Shown here: in pieces, positions 17,276 through 26,455 of the stretch
How positions within the stretch are numbered: position 1 is the stretch's first letter
How the letters are laid out: every line of letters starts with the position of its first letter
DNA from: Phycisphaerales bacterium
Lineage (GTDB): Bacteria; Planctomycetota; Phycisphaerae; Phycisphaerales; UBA1924
Assembly: GCA_947459215.1 (NCBI GenBank)
Contig: CANHCQ010000020.1
Location: 1-64,000 of the forward strand
DNA length: 64,000 nt
Reading direction: 5' to 3'
Program-made: the position numbers and the translations under genes
Notes under the pieces: model-generated
The model's input: only the letters and a program-made list of their open reading frames with translations
What the model was told of the DNA's origin: nothing
The model's database searches: none

Positions 17276-20116
17276 GTGAACGAGTCCGACCGCAGTTCCT
17301 CCAGCCCTTTTTGCGCTGTCTCATCCCCCTCCCGCGGGGGCGTGGGCTGGGCTCGGCTTGGATTCATGATCGCTCTGGCCGGAATGGCGGCGGGCCTGAG
17401 CGTCGCCAACCCGGACGTCGCTGCGGATCCGGCTGGCGCACCGCCGGCACCCGCGGGCGCAGGCCAAGCTGCGGCAGCGGCCAAGGCGCCGGACTTCCCG
17501 CCCTTCGATAAAGCAACCGAAGGTCTGACCAAGGTGGTCAGCACTGCCGACGGGTCGAGTCCGCTGTACGACCTCTACAAGGACGAGAAGAGCGGCAAGC
17601 TGCTCGCGGTGCTGCCGGCGAACTTCGAGTCGCAGCTCATGATGATCGCTTGCACCGTCACAGCCGGCGACTCGGAAGCCGGCGTGATGGGCCCGACGCA
17701 CTACACCAAATGGGAGCGGTACGACAAGCAACTCGCATTGATCGCGCCGGACTTCAGCGTCCGCACCAGCAGCGACGACAAGCAGCTCAAGGACTCGGTG
17801 AGCCAGCTCTACACCGGCCGGGTGATCACCACCGTGCCGATCGTCTCGATGGCGCCCGGCAATCGCCCGGTCATCGATCTTGGCGCGATGGCGACGCGTG
17901 ATGTCTCCAAGTTCTTTGGTCCGGCGGTCTTCGCGGGGTATGGCCCGGTCCTCCCGGCGGTGAATCCATCGCTCGTCAAGCTGACCAAGGCCAAGACGTT
18001 CCCGAAGAACGTCGTGATCGAGTACCAGGCGCCGCGTCCAGATGGGCAGCTTGTCCGCTTTGCCTACTCGATCGGCGAACTCGCGGGCACACCGGGCTTC
18101 AAGCCCCGCAAGGCCGATCCGAAGACGGGCTACTTCTACGACTCGTACCAGGACTTCGGCAAGACCACCAACAAGGACATCACCGAGCGGTACATCAATC
18201 GCTGGTCGCTGGAGAAGGCCGACCCGAAGCTGAAGGTCAGCCCGCCCAAGGAACCCATCGTCTGGTACATCGAACACACGACGCCGCTGCGTTTCCGCCG
18301 CTACGTGCGTGAGGGCATCGAGATGTGGAACCAGGCGTTCGCGGAGATCGGATTCGACAACGCGGTGGTCGTGTACCAGCAGGACGCGACGACCGGCGCC
18401 AACATGGACAAGGACCCGGAGGACAGCCGCTACAACTTCTTCCGCTGGAACGCGAGCGACAATGGCTACGCGATCGGCCCGAGCCGCACCAATCCGCTGA
18501 CGGGCGAGATCCTCGACGCCGATGTGGTCTGGCATCAGGGCCTGACCCGCGCGGTGCGGAGCATGGTGGAGAACTTCTCGCTGTCGATCGCGGAACACGC
18601 GTTCAGCCCCGAGACCCTGCAGTGGCTCGAAGAGCAGCCGACGTGGGATCCGCGGCTGCGGCTCGTCGGCGCGGAGCAGCGGGAGACGATCCTCCGCGAA
18701 CGGGCTCTGCGCGCCGCAAATCCCGAGCACGCCAAGGCCGCGGGCCGCAGCGAGTGGGCCCTCGCATCCATGTCCGGCGGCGGCGCCTGCCGCATCGGGA
18801 CGATGCTTTCGCTCGACATCGGCCTGGCCGACGCGGCGTTCGCGTCTGGCGCGGTGACGCCCAAGAACCCCGACACGCTGGACGATCTGCCCGAGGAGTA
18901 CCTCGGCCAGATGATCCGCTACATCAGCGCCCACGAGGTCGGGCATTGCCTTGGTCTGCAGCACAACATGATCTCGAGCACGATCCGGTCGCTCAAGGAC
19001 ATCAATTCGCCGGGCTTCAGCGGTCCCACCGTCGGCTCCGTCATGGAGTACGCCGCGGCAAACATCAACTACAACCTGGGCGAAGTGCAAGGCCCCTACG
19101 CAACGCCGATGCTCGGACCCTACGACAAGTGGGTCATCGCGTACGGCTACGGCCCTGAGGACAAACTCCCCGAGCTGCTGAAGCGTGCCGGCGAACCAGA
19201 CCTGGTGTATCAGGCCCAAGCCGCAATCGCGTTCGACGCGGACCCGCGGAACAACACGTGGGACCTGGGCGCGGACAATCTGCAGTTCGCCGAGAGCCGC
19301 CTCGGCCTCGTCAAGGAAGTCCGCGGCAAGCTGCTGGACAAGATCGTCAAAGAGGGCGAATCGTGGGCCGTCGCGCGGCGTCGCTACATCGCCACGCTCA
19401 ACTCGCAGCTGCAGATGCTCTCGATTGCATCACGCTGGATCGGCGGCTCGTTCCTCAACAACGATGCCAAGGGCGACCCCGGCAATCGCGCCCCAATCTC
19501 CGATGTCCCGGCCGAGAGCCAGCGTCGCGCCCTGAAGCTCATCATGGACAATGGATTCGAGGACTCCGCGTTCGGGCTGACGCCTGAGATCGTCCGCCAC
19601 CTTGGCAAGGAGCACTTCTACGACAGCGATGAGATCGTGCCCGATGCGAGCTTCACCGTGCACGACTCGATCGGCGCTGTGCAGTCCGTCGCGCTCACCA
19701 TGATCATGAACCCGACGCGGCTGCGCCGGCTCTACGACAACGAGTTCCGCACCAGCGGCACCGACAACTTCATCTCGATGAACGAGGTCGTCCGCACGGT
19801 CACCGACAATGTATGGCGGGAGTACGCCAAGCCGGGCGGCTCGTTCAATGAGACGTCCCCGATGGCGAGCTCGCTCCGCCGCAACCTGCAGCGCGAGCAC
19901 CTCGAACGGCTCGTCACGCTTTCCCTGCTCCGCGACAGCGGCAGCGCATCGATCCGGGCGATCTCATCGCTCGCGCGGCTCGAACTCAAACGGGTTGATG
20001 CACTCGCAGAAGGCGCGCTCAAGGCCTCACCCGACGCCTACACCAAGGCCCACCTCGATGACGCCCGCACCCGCATCGCCAAGACGCTTGAGGCGTCGTA
20101 TGTCGTGACTCGGTGA
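17276..20116 (+). CDS. Secreted zinc metalloprotease (DUF5117/DUF4953 type)
   Basis: 946 residues. A signal sequence (LGFMIALAGMAAGLSVA) leads into an Ala/Pro-rich linker and a large domain typical of the zinc-dependent metalloproteases annotated DUF5117/DUF4953. The metzincin zinc motif HEVGHCLGLQH starts at His 553, and a Met-turn (SVMEYAA, Met 590) follows about 37 residues later. It probably degrades proteins at the cell surface or outside. The GTG start at 17276 was chosen because AAGGAG precedes it by seven bases; an open extension upstream lacks any signal. A CCCCCT-CCCG-CGGGGG palindrome lies inside the N-terminal coding part. Confidence 0.85.
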   Translation: MNESDRSSSSPFCAVSSPSRGGVGWARLGFMIALAGMAAGLSVANPDVAADPAGAPPAPAGAGQAAAAAKAPDFPPFDKATEGLTKVVSTADGSSPLYDLYKDEKSGKLLAVLPANFESQLMMIACTVTAGDSEAGVMGPTHYTKWERYDKQLALIAPDFSVRTSSDDKQLKDSVSQLYTGRVITTVPIVSMAPGNRPVIDLGAMATRDVSKFFGPAVFAGYGPVLPAVNPSLVKLTKAKTFPKNVVIEYQAPRPDGQLVRFAYSIGELAGTPGFKPRKADPKTGYFYDSYQDFGKTTNKDITERYINRWSLEKADPKLKVSPPKEPIVWYIEHTTPLRFRRYVREGIEMWNQAFAEIGFDNAVVVYQQDATTGANMDKDPEDSRYNFFRWNASDNGYAIGPSRTNPLTGEILDADVVWHQGLTRAVRSMVENFSLSIAEHAFSPETLQWLEEQPTWDPRLRLVGAEQRETILRERALRAANPEHAKAAGRSEWALASMSGGGACRIGTMLSLDIGLADAAFASGAVTPKNPDTLDDLPEEYLGQMIRYISAHEVGHCLGLQHNMISSTIRSLKDINSPGFSGPTVGSVMEYAAANINYNLGEVQGPYATPMLGPYDKWVIAYGYGPEDKLPELLKRAGEPDLVYQAQAAIAFDADPRNNTWDLGADNLQFAESRLGLVKEVRGKLLDKIVKEGESWAVARRRYIATLNSQLQMLSIASRWIGGSFLNNDAKGDPGNRAPISDVPAESQRRALKLIMDNGFEDSAFGLTPEIVRHLGKEHFYDSDEIVPDASFTVHDSIGAVQSVALTMIMNPTRLRRLYDNEFRTSGTDNFISMNEVVRTVTDNVWREYAKPGGSFNETSPMASSLRRNLQREHLERLVTLSLLRDSGSASIRAISSLARLELKRVDALAEGALKASPDAYTKAHLDDARTRIAKTLEASYVVTR

Positions 20117-20140
20117 ACGACATCACAACCTGATTCCTCA

Positions 20141-20168
20141 ACGCCCGGCGGCAACGCCGGGCGTTTTC
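20141..20168 (+). terminator. Rho-independent terminator of the metalloprotease gene
   Basis: Perfect 10-bp stem (20141-20150 with 20155-20164), GCAA tetraloop, and a short T tract that includes the end of the stem. It lies 25 bp after the metalloprotease stop codon. Confidence 0.8.
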
Positions 20169-20191
20169 GTATGTGGCAACCAAAGGTTGGC

Positions 20192-20297
20192 GCCATCAGT
20201 CCGCGGCTGCTCTGAGCCTCGCGACTGATGCGCTCACGAGGAACGCGCCATCGTTCCAGACGCATCAGTCGCGCCGCCGAGCCGGCGGACTGATGGC
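20192..20297. repeat. Triple nested palindrome
   Basis: Three concentric inverted repeats: outer arms of 13 bp (20192-20204 with 20285-20297), middle arms of 12 bp (20221-20232 with 20261-20272) and an inner ggaacg/cgttcc stem (20240-20245 with 20252-20257). The outer and middle arms share the motif CATCAGTC/GACTGATG, so this motif occurs four times in alternating orientation. It could fold as one long hairpin or cruciform. It lies between the metalloprotease terminator and the converging DinB-like gene. Confidence 0.7.
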
Positions 20298-20323
20298 ACC
20301 ACGAGCGGCGACGCTCACTGGAC

Positions 20324-20875
20324 TCACCGCGGCTCGGGCGGCCGCAGGATCGACAGGTACGCCTCCCACGCGCCGACCTCGCCTTTGTACTGATGCGCCA
20401 TCGCCTTATTGATCTGGGCGAGGTGGTTGAGGTCGTGCACCACCCACGTCGCAAGCAGCTGCGCCAGCGTGACGCGGCCAAGCTTGGGGTGCGTGCCGCA
20501 CTTGGCGAGATCGGCATCCGAGAGATTCCACTTGGCGAGCGTCGCGAGCGAGTCACGCCGCGTCTGGTCGAACTCGTCGAGCAAAGAGCGAAGCGTCTTG
20601 CCCTGCATCAGGGCCCGGTGCCCGGCGCGATCGAAGGGCGGAATGGGGCGGGTCTCACCGAACTCCAGAATGTGCCGCGCCCGCGGGATCCAGTCGGTCT
20701 GCTCGCCGAAGATCAGGTGGGCGACAATCTCGTGGGCGGACCATGTCGGCGAGCCGTCCGCGTTCACGCCGTAGTCGCGGTGGGTCCAAGCTTCGGGCAG
20801 GAACTGGAGAATCGCCCGCACCACGCCAGGGGTGCGCTGGAGGATGGGGAGAGAGTCCGAGAGTGAGAATTGCAT
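20324..20875 (-). CDS. DinB-like four-helix bundle protein
   Basis: 183 residues of the DinB/YfiT-type superfamily. The putative metal-binding histidines are in WSAHEIVAHLIFGE and VVHDLNHLAQINKAM, placed as in other members, which are mostly metal-dependent transferases of thiol cofactors or stress proteins. Substrate unknown. It lies 23 bp downstream of glycyl-tRNA synthetase on the same strand and may be co-transcribed. Confidence 0.75.
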   Translation of the reverse strand: MQFSLSDSLPILQRTPGVVRAILQFLPEAWTHRDYGVNADGSPTWSAHEIVAHLIFGEQTDWIPRARHILEFGETRPIPPFDRAGHRALMQGKTLRSLLDEFDQTRRDSLATLAKWNLSDADLAKCGTHPKLGRVTLAQLLATWVVHDLNHLAQINKAMAHQYKGEVGAWEAYLSILRPPEPR

Positions 20876-20898
20876 TCAAGCCCCCCGAGAAAGCAACG

Positions 20899-22473
20899 TC
20901 ATCCCAGCTTCTCACTCAAGAACCCACTCACCTTGTCGATCCCGATCCGCTCCTGCTGTCCGCTGTCGCGGTCGCGGACGGTGACGGTCTGGTTGGTGAG
21001 CGTGTCGCCGTCGACGGTGAAGCAGAACGGGCAGCCGGCTTCGTCCATGCGGGCGTAGCGCTTGCCGATCGACTGCTTCTCGTCGAACTCGATGAAGCCC
21101 ATGCGGCCGAACTTCGCGAACAGCTCGTCGTAGAGCTTCTCGCCGACCTCGGGCATGCCGTCCTTCGCGACCAGCGGGAACACCGCGGCCTTGATCGGGG
21201 CCACGCGCGGGTGCAGCTTCAGGAACTCCGGGCTGGGGCGTGATTCGTCGCGGGTGTAGCCCTCGCAGATGAGCGCGAGCGCGCCGCGATCCAGGCCCGC
21301 CGCGGGCTCGATGCAGTGCGGGATGTACCACTCGCCCTTGCGCGAGCCGTTGGGCAGCAATTCGCCCCGCTCGGCGTCGAAGTACTTGAGCTTGGTGCGC
21401 GAGGTATTCTCATGCTGCGTCAGGTCGTAGTTGCCGCGGTGGGCGATGCCCTCGAGCTCGCCGTAGCCGGGCGCGGTGAACGGGAAGCGATACTCCACGT
21501 CGCTGGTGCCCTGCGAGTAGTGCGACAACTCGTCCTTGTCGTGCTCGCGCAGGATCAGGTTCTCGCCCGCCAGCCCGATCGCCTTCCACCAGTCCATACG
21601 GAAGTCGCGCCAGAACTTGTACCACTCGACGCTCTCATCGGGATGGCAGAAGAACTCCAGCTCCGCCTGCTCGAACTCGCGCGAACGGAACGTGAAATTT
21701 CGCGGCGTCACCTCGTTGCGGAACGAACGCCCGGTGTTGCCGATGCCGAACGGCAGCTTCACCCGCGTCGTGTCCACCACGTTCTTGAAGTTCACGAAGA
21801 CGCCCTGAGCCGTCTCGGGACGCAGGTACGCCTTGTTCGCCTCGTCGCGGATCGCGCCGGGAATGGTGTCGAACATCAGGTTGAACATGCGAGGCTCGGT
21901 CAGCGTGCCGGGCTTCTCTGCGTCGGGTCCAATCACGCGAGCCCACGGCTGCGGGATCGACGAGAGCGTCACGCTCTTGATCGCACCAAAGGTCTTCTCG
22001 GCCTTCTTGCGCTGCTTGGCCTCGCTGGGCTGATCGCCGACGTACGCGAAGACCGGCTTGTCGCCCGCGTCGCCGCTCTCGGGCACGAAAACCTGCACGT
22101 GGTCGTAGCGGTAGCGGCCCTTGGATTCCTTGCAATCCACCATCGGGTCATTGAACCCACCCACGTGCCCGCTCGCCTCCCACACCTTGGGGTGCTGGAT
22201 GATGCAAGTCTCCAGCGGCACGCACCGCACGCGATTCCCATTGGGCCCCTTGCGCCCCCAGCACGGGTTCAGGATCATGTCCTGCCACCACGCGTCGCGG
22301 AGGTTCTTCTTGAGCTGGGCGCCCAGCGGGCCGTAATCCCAGAAGCCGTTGATCCCGCCGTAGATCTCCGAGGTCTGGTAGATGAACCCGCGGCGTTTGC
22401 AGAGCGCCATGATGGCGTCCATCGATTTCTTCGCGGGCTGGGCCGAGGGGGTGGAGGCGGGGGCTTCGGACAT
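20899..22473 (-). CDS. glyS: Glycyl-tRNA synthetase, dimeric type
   Basis: 524-residue class II synthetase of the alpha-2 (eukaryote/archaea/Gram-positive-like) form, not the alpha2-beta2 form. Recognisable stretches are the N-terminal RRGFIYQTSEIYGGINGFWD, class II motif 2 region (NTGRSFRNEVTPRNFTFRSR), and the motif 3 region near EPAAGLDRGALALICEGY; the C-terminal anticodon-binding domain follows. It charges tRNA-Gly. The ATG at 22473 has a GGAG seven bases upstream; an in-frame extension further upstream reads a non-protein-like sequence. The protein needs no separate glyQ. Confidence 0.93.
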   Translation of the reverse strand: MSEAPASTPSAQPAKKSMDAIMALCKRRGFIYQTSEIYGGINGFWDYGPLGAQLKKNLRDAWWQDMILNPCWGRKGPNGNRVRCVPLETCIIQHPKVWEASGHVGGFNDPMVDCKESKGRYRYDHVQVFVPESGDAGDKPVFAYVGDQPSEAKQRKKAEKTFGAIKSVTLSSIPQPWARVIGPDAEKPGTLTEPRMFNLMFDTIPGAIRDEANKAYLRPETAQGVFVNFKNVVDTTRVKLPFGIGNTGRSFRNEVTPRNFTFRSREFEQAELEFFCHPDESVEWYKFWRDFRMDWWKAIGLAGENLILREHDKDELSHYSQGTSDVEYRFPFTAPGYGELEGIAHRGNYDLTQHENTSRTKLKYFDAERGELLPNGSRKGEWYIPHCIEPAAGLDRGALALICEGYTRDESRPSPEFLKLHPRVAPIKAAVFPLVAKDGMPEVGEKLYDELFAKFGRMGFIEFDEKQSIGKRYARMDEAGCPFCFTVDGDTLTNQTVTVRDRDSGQQERIGIDKVSGFLSEKLG

Positions 22474-22648
22474 GACGGACTCCAAAAGCGTCGTGCGACG
22501 CGATCGTGCGTGGGAAAGGGCCAAGTTTAGGGGAGTCGGGGCAGGGTGTTTCTCCACCCGCATCGTGGAGGGTGCTCCCATTCCGGGTGCCAGTGCCTGG
22601 CCGCTCTGGGCCAGGCCGTGCTCGCGACTCCGACAACGAAGTTCATCG

Positions 22649-22754
22649 AGCGAGCCGGGGCGTCCCCGCCCCGGCGGAGCGGTCGTCGTTGACAGAACCG
22701 CGTTGGATCACTTCGAACGCGTCCACCGCCGGGGCGGGGACGCCCCGGCTCGCT
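22649..22754. repeat. Perfect 29-bp inverted repeat in the glyS-PBP intergenic region
   Basis: Arms 22649-22677 and 22726-22754 are exact reverse complements; the loop is 48 bp. The core of each arm is agcgagccggggcgtccccg. A third, shorter and single copy lies at 49862-49885, so this is a dispersed repeat. The rest of the 368-bp gap between glyS and the transpeptidase gene shows no gene. Confidence 0.8.
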
Positions 22755-22841
22755 GTTGGTGTCGTGCCCGCCCAGTGAACGCCAACGTTTCACGGGCGTT
22801 CGTCCCAACACCCGATACCATCGCGCCGAGGGTGCGCGCCG

Positions 22842-25223
22842 ATGCCGATCAGTAATCTCATCCCGAGGATGTTCCACCGGCGCTTGCTGCTCATCGGCAC
22901 GCTGACCGTGGCCGGCTTGGCCTTGCCCCTCATCCAGACCGCACGCCTCACCACCACCCGGCACGCCGAATTGCTCCGGGCCTCGGAAGCCCGCCTTATC
23001 ACCCGGCAGTGGACGCCCTCTGTCCGCGGGCAGATCCTCGACCGCAAGGGCCGCGTGCTCGCCCAGGACCGGCCCAGCTACGACGTCGCGGTGGACTACG
23101 AAGTGCTCAAGGGCGTCTGGCCGCGGAAGGCGGCGGAGCAGCTCGCCCGCAGCAACCGCTCACAGTGGGCGGAACTCAATCCAGCCCAGCGCGAGGAACT
23201 CATCGAGCAGCTCGCCGCGGCGTACGCAAAGCGGGCCGACCGCGCACTCGCCGAGGTCGCCCGGGTCTGCGCGATCGATCGCGACCAGCTCAACGCCAAA
23301 GCCCGCGCCGCCGTAGCCGAAGTCGATGCCCTCTACGACGCCATCCGCGAGCGTCGCCGCAGCGACGCGATCAAGGCCGCCACCACCAGCGAACAAGGTC
23401 AGCCCGAGCGACCGCTCACGCCCGAAGACCTTCAGAAGATCGAGACTCAGGCCAGCAAGCCGATCGCCGAGCAGCTCAGGCCCGTCACGATTCTGCGGCA
23501 CATCCCCGACTCGGTCGCCTTCGAACTGCAACTCATCGCGGAAGACAAAGTTGAGCTCGAAGGGGCCGCCGATCTCATCGAAGGCGTGGCCCCGGAGAAA
23601 TTGCTCGTCTCCCGCGTCGCTGGCGTGCGGGTGATCGACGCCGGCGACCGCGAATACCCGCTGGACACGCAGACCGTTTCGCTCGATCTCTCCCGATTCC
23701 CGCTGCCGATGCGGGCTGACAAGACCATCTCGATCCCGGTCGAAGGAGTGGGCGCACACATTCTCGGCTGGATGCGCCCGCGGGTCTTTGGCGAGGATGT
23801 CGAACGACGCAAGAACCTGCTCGCCAACGACCGCACGTTCTCGAAGCGGGTGCTCACCGAATCCGGCGTCGATCGCGGCGAGTACCGCGAGGGCGATCGC
23901 GTCGGCAGCGCGGGCGTTGAAGCATCGCTGGAAGCCGAGTTGCGCGGGCTCCGCGGCCTGCGCACCAAGCACCTCGACACCGAGAGCCTGGAGATGCTCC
24001 CGGCGGAGATCGGAAAGCCCGTGCCGCTCACCATCGACGCGATGCTGCAGGGCCGCGTGCAGGCGATCATGTCGCCCGCCGCCGGGCTCGCCGTCGTGCA
24101 AGACTGGCACGGCACGCCCAGCCCGACGATGCCCAAGGGCACGCCGCTCGCCGGCGCTGCGGTCGTGCTCGAGGTCGACACCGGCGACATCCTCGCGATG
24201 GCGTCAATGCCCGAGATCTCCCGCACGCTCATCCGCGAGAACCCCGACGCCGTCTTTGACGACAAAGTCAACGTGCCGTTCCTCAACCGCGCGATCGCCA
24301 AGCCCTATCCGCCCGGCTCGATCGTCAAGCCGCTGATCCTGACCGGCGCGGCCAAACGGGGGAACTTCCTGCAGGGCCAGACCATCGACTGCACCGGGCA
24401 CCTGCTCCCGAACGAGCCGAACATCCTGCGCTGCTGGATCTACAAGCGATTCGACCAGACGCACACTCAGCAGCTCGGGCACGCTCCAACTGCCGCGGAG
24501 TCGCTGAAGGTCTCGTGCAACATCTTCTTTTACACGCTCGGCAAGCGGCTGGGCCCCGACGCAACGGCGGATGTCTTTCGCGACTTCGGCGTCGGCAGCA
24601 CGTTCGATCTCGGCATCGGCGCGGAGTATCCCGGCTCGCTCGAGGTCTACGGCACGAAGCGCCCAATCAACATGGGCGAGGCGATTCAGATGGGCATCGG
24701 TCAGGGACCGGTGACGTGGACGCCTCTGCACGCCGCCAATGCGTATGCGACGCTTACCCGCTCCGGCGTGCGCGTGCCGCCGAAGATCATCGCCAACCGC
24801 GCGACGCCCGCCAGCAGCGATCTCGAACTGCCGTCCTGGGCCGTGCGCGACGCGATGGAGGGCCTCGCAGGATCGGTCGGCGACGACCTTGGCACCGGCC
24901 ACCATCTCACGATCGATGGCGTGCGCGACCCGATCTTCAATGTTCCCGGCGTCCGCGTCTATGGCAAGACCGGCACCGCCGCCGCTCCCGATCTCAAGGT
25001 CAAGTCAGACGACGAACACGACGGCCTCGGCCCCACTGCCGCGGAAGTCGTCCGCTCCGGCGACCATTCCTGGTTCGTCGTCATGGTCGGCCGCAGCAAC
25101 GAGCGCCCCAAGTACATCATCAGCGTGGTCATGGAATACGGCGGCAGCGGCGGCAAGGTGAGCGGGCCGATTGTGAACCAGATTGTTCAGGCGCTCAAGG
25201 ACGAGGGGTATCTGGGAAGCTGA
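22842..25223 (+). CDS. mrdA: Penicillin-binding protein 2 (peptidoglycan transpeptidase)
   Basis: 793 residues: N-terminal membrane anchor (LLLIGTLTVAGLALPLIQT), PBP dimerisation domain (RGQILDRKGRVLAQDRPSYD), and a transpeptidase domain with all three motifs: SxxK with Ser 493 (GSIVKP), SCN at 558, KTG at 709. It resembles class B PBP2, which builds side-wall peptidoglycan. Two features differ from typical PBP2: a roughly 130-residue Ala/Arg/Glu-rich helical insertion after the N-terminus, and a long linker. No rodA is adjacent. Planctomycetes were once thought to lack peptidoglycan, so an intact set of catalytic motifs is worth noting. Confidence 0.87.
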   Translation: MPISNLIPRMFHRRLLLIGTLTVAGLALPLIQTARLTTTRHAELLRASEARLITRQWTPSVRGQILDRKGRVLAQDRPSYDVAVDYEVLKGVWPRKAAEQLARSNRSQWAELNPAQREELIEQLAAAYAKRADRALAEVARVCAIDRDQLNAKARAAVAEVDALYDAIRERRRSDAIKAATTSEQGQPERPLTPEDLQKIETQASKPIAEQLRPVTILRHIPDSVAFELQLIAEDKVELEGAADLIEGVAPEKLLVSRVAGVRVIDAGDREYPLDTQTVSLDLSRFPLPMRADKTISIPVEGVGAHILGWMRPRVFGEDVERRKNLLANDRTFSKRVLTESGVDRGEYREGDRVGSAGVEASLEAELRGLRGLRTKHLDTESLEMLPAEIGKPVPLTIDAMLQGRVQAIMSPAAGLAVVQDWHGTPSPTMPKGTPLAGAAVVLEVDTGDILAMASMPEISRTLIRENPDAVFDDKVNVPFLNRAIAKPYPPGSIVKPLILTGAAKRGNFLQGQTIDCTGHLLPNEPNILRCWIYKRFDQTHTQQLGHAPTAAESLKVSCNIFFYTLGKRLGPDATADVFRDFGVGSTFDLGIGAEYPGSLEVYGTKRPINMGEAIQMGIGQGPVTWTPLHAANAYATLTRSGVRVPPKIIANRATPASSDLELPSWAVRDAMEGLAGSVGDDLGTGHHLTIDGVRDPIFNVPGVRVYGKTGTAAAPDLKVKSDDEHDGLGPTAAEVVRSGDHSWFVVMVGRSNERPKYIISVVMEYGGSGGKVSGPIVNQIVQALKDEGYLGS

Positions 25224-25354
25224 GCGGTTGATGAGGTGAGCGGGAGGGGTGATGCGGTGTGAAATACATCGCTGCCGCCACAGTTCTGTGTCATGCCCTG
25301 CTGGTGGGCTTATCCACAGGAGGAAAATCTGCAAGTCTCTTGTCCGATTCGGGC

Positions 25355-25383
25355 TTGCGAGTGATGCAAGGCGCGGGTAGTCT
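25355..25383 (+). promoter_or_regulatory. Putative sigma-70-type promoter of the GT-repeat gene
   Basis: TTGCGA (25355-25360), 17-bp spacer, TAGTCT (25378-25383). Transcription would start near 25390 and give a leader of about 28 nt with a GGGAG Shine-Dalgarno (25405-25409) before the ATG at 25418. Confidence 0.4.
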
Positions 25384-25417
25384 CAAGTCACTCGTGGTCG
25401 GGTTGGGAGACAATGCC

Positions 25418-26445
25418 ATGATGAACATGAAAGTGTGTGTGTGTGTGTGTGTGTGTCTTTGCTGACCGCAACGGTGGCGAGTGCCGCTGACCACCGCTTC
25501 GGCTCAGGCCACTTCTCGCGAGGCCGATGGACGTACACCCCGGTCTTCGACACCAGCAACACGGTCGTTGGCTTCCTCGCTCTCGCCAAGCCCGGCACGA
25601 CCGTGGGCGAGAACATTAACGCGGTGTGGCTGGAGCGGCAAGGCAGCGGCGCTGGGAGCACTTGGTCGTCGGCTGGCTGGTACCTCGGCGATCAAGCCCT
25701 CGCGGCTCGATCCGTCGCGACCGCGCTCTCCGTCTCTGAGGAGTCGCTGACGAATCTGCCATTTGATATCGGGGATCAAGCACTGGGATCGTTGGAAAGC
25801 GAAGCTCCAGCACCGATGGCGCGCGGACTGTTCGCGGACGACCCGCTGCAATCACTGCTCGAATCCACGCCAGCACCGGGTGAAGCTGTCGAAGAACTAG
25901 TCTCCGCCGGTTACGCCGCCGCGAGACTTGGTGATGGAGGCGGAGAGGGTGAAGTTCCACCAGAAGAGGGCGGGTGCGATTGGGAATATCTGTACTCGAG
26001 TGCAATCGCATCGCAAACATTTGAAACGACTGGTGATCTTCAGGAAGCGGCGGACGACTACATCGCTCAGATGACTGCGCTCGGATGCCCGTGCTTGCCG
26101 TGGGTGTTTTCAACGCCCCCGACACCGTGGGTGATCGGGACGACGTCGAATTGGACGTTCCTGCGACGCGGCCAACTTGCCGCGAGTTCCGCAATCGCGT
26201 GCTGGTACACACGCTTCCGTCTCGACCAGAGGTCAGTTACGCGGGTGGCGGTCGACTGGACTTGCACGACGACGCTGTGCACCCAAACGCAAACCCGTAA
26301 AGTGACTGAAGAGGCGTATTGCCTTGCCACCGAAGACACTTGCCCGCCGACACCAGACTGCTCGCTCGGTGCCATCGGAACGAATGCGGGTGCGATCGTG
26401 ACCACTCAAGATCTGGGCTGGCTGCCTCTTTGCCCGTGGGAGTGA
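25418..26445 (+). CDS. Secreted Cys-rich protein of unknown function with a (GT)12 tract in its signal peptide
   Basis: The long open frame encodes about 330 residues starting inside a (GT)12 tract. Upstream, ATG codons at 25418, 25421 and 25427 with a good Shine-Dalgarno (GGGAG, eight bases before) enter the tract but in another frame, and reach a stop at 25463-25465 (CVCVCVCLC stop). Losing one GT unit (or gaining two) would join ATG-AAA to the long frame and give a fine signal peptide, MKVCVCVCVSLLTATVASA, with an A-x-A cleavage site. As sequenced the gene is therefore off, unless a GTG within the tract is used. The mature protein is Cys-rich in its second half (WTCTTTLCTQTQTR, DTCPPTPDCSLG) and has no domain I recognise. 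Confidence 0.6.
25433..25456 (+). repeat. (GT)12 dinucleotide tract
   Basis: Twelve uninterrupted GT units between ATG-AAA and the open frame of the secreted protein gene. In frame each six bases encode Val-Cys. Change in unit number shifts the downstream frame relative to the start codon. Confidence 0.95.
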
Positions 26446-26455
26446 GTTTCTTCAG

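Noticed and set aside
17321-19219. Long minus-strand open frame (632 codons) opposite the metalloprotease
   Set aside because: Shadow of the GC-rich coding strand; composition (Arg/Val/Asp-rich) has no family character and the plus-strand protein has clear motifs.
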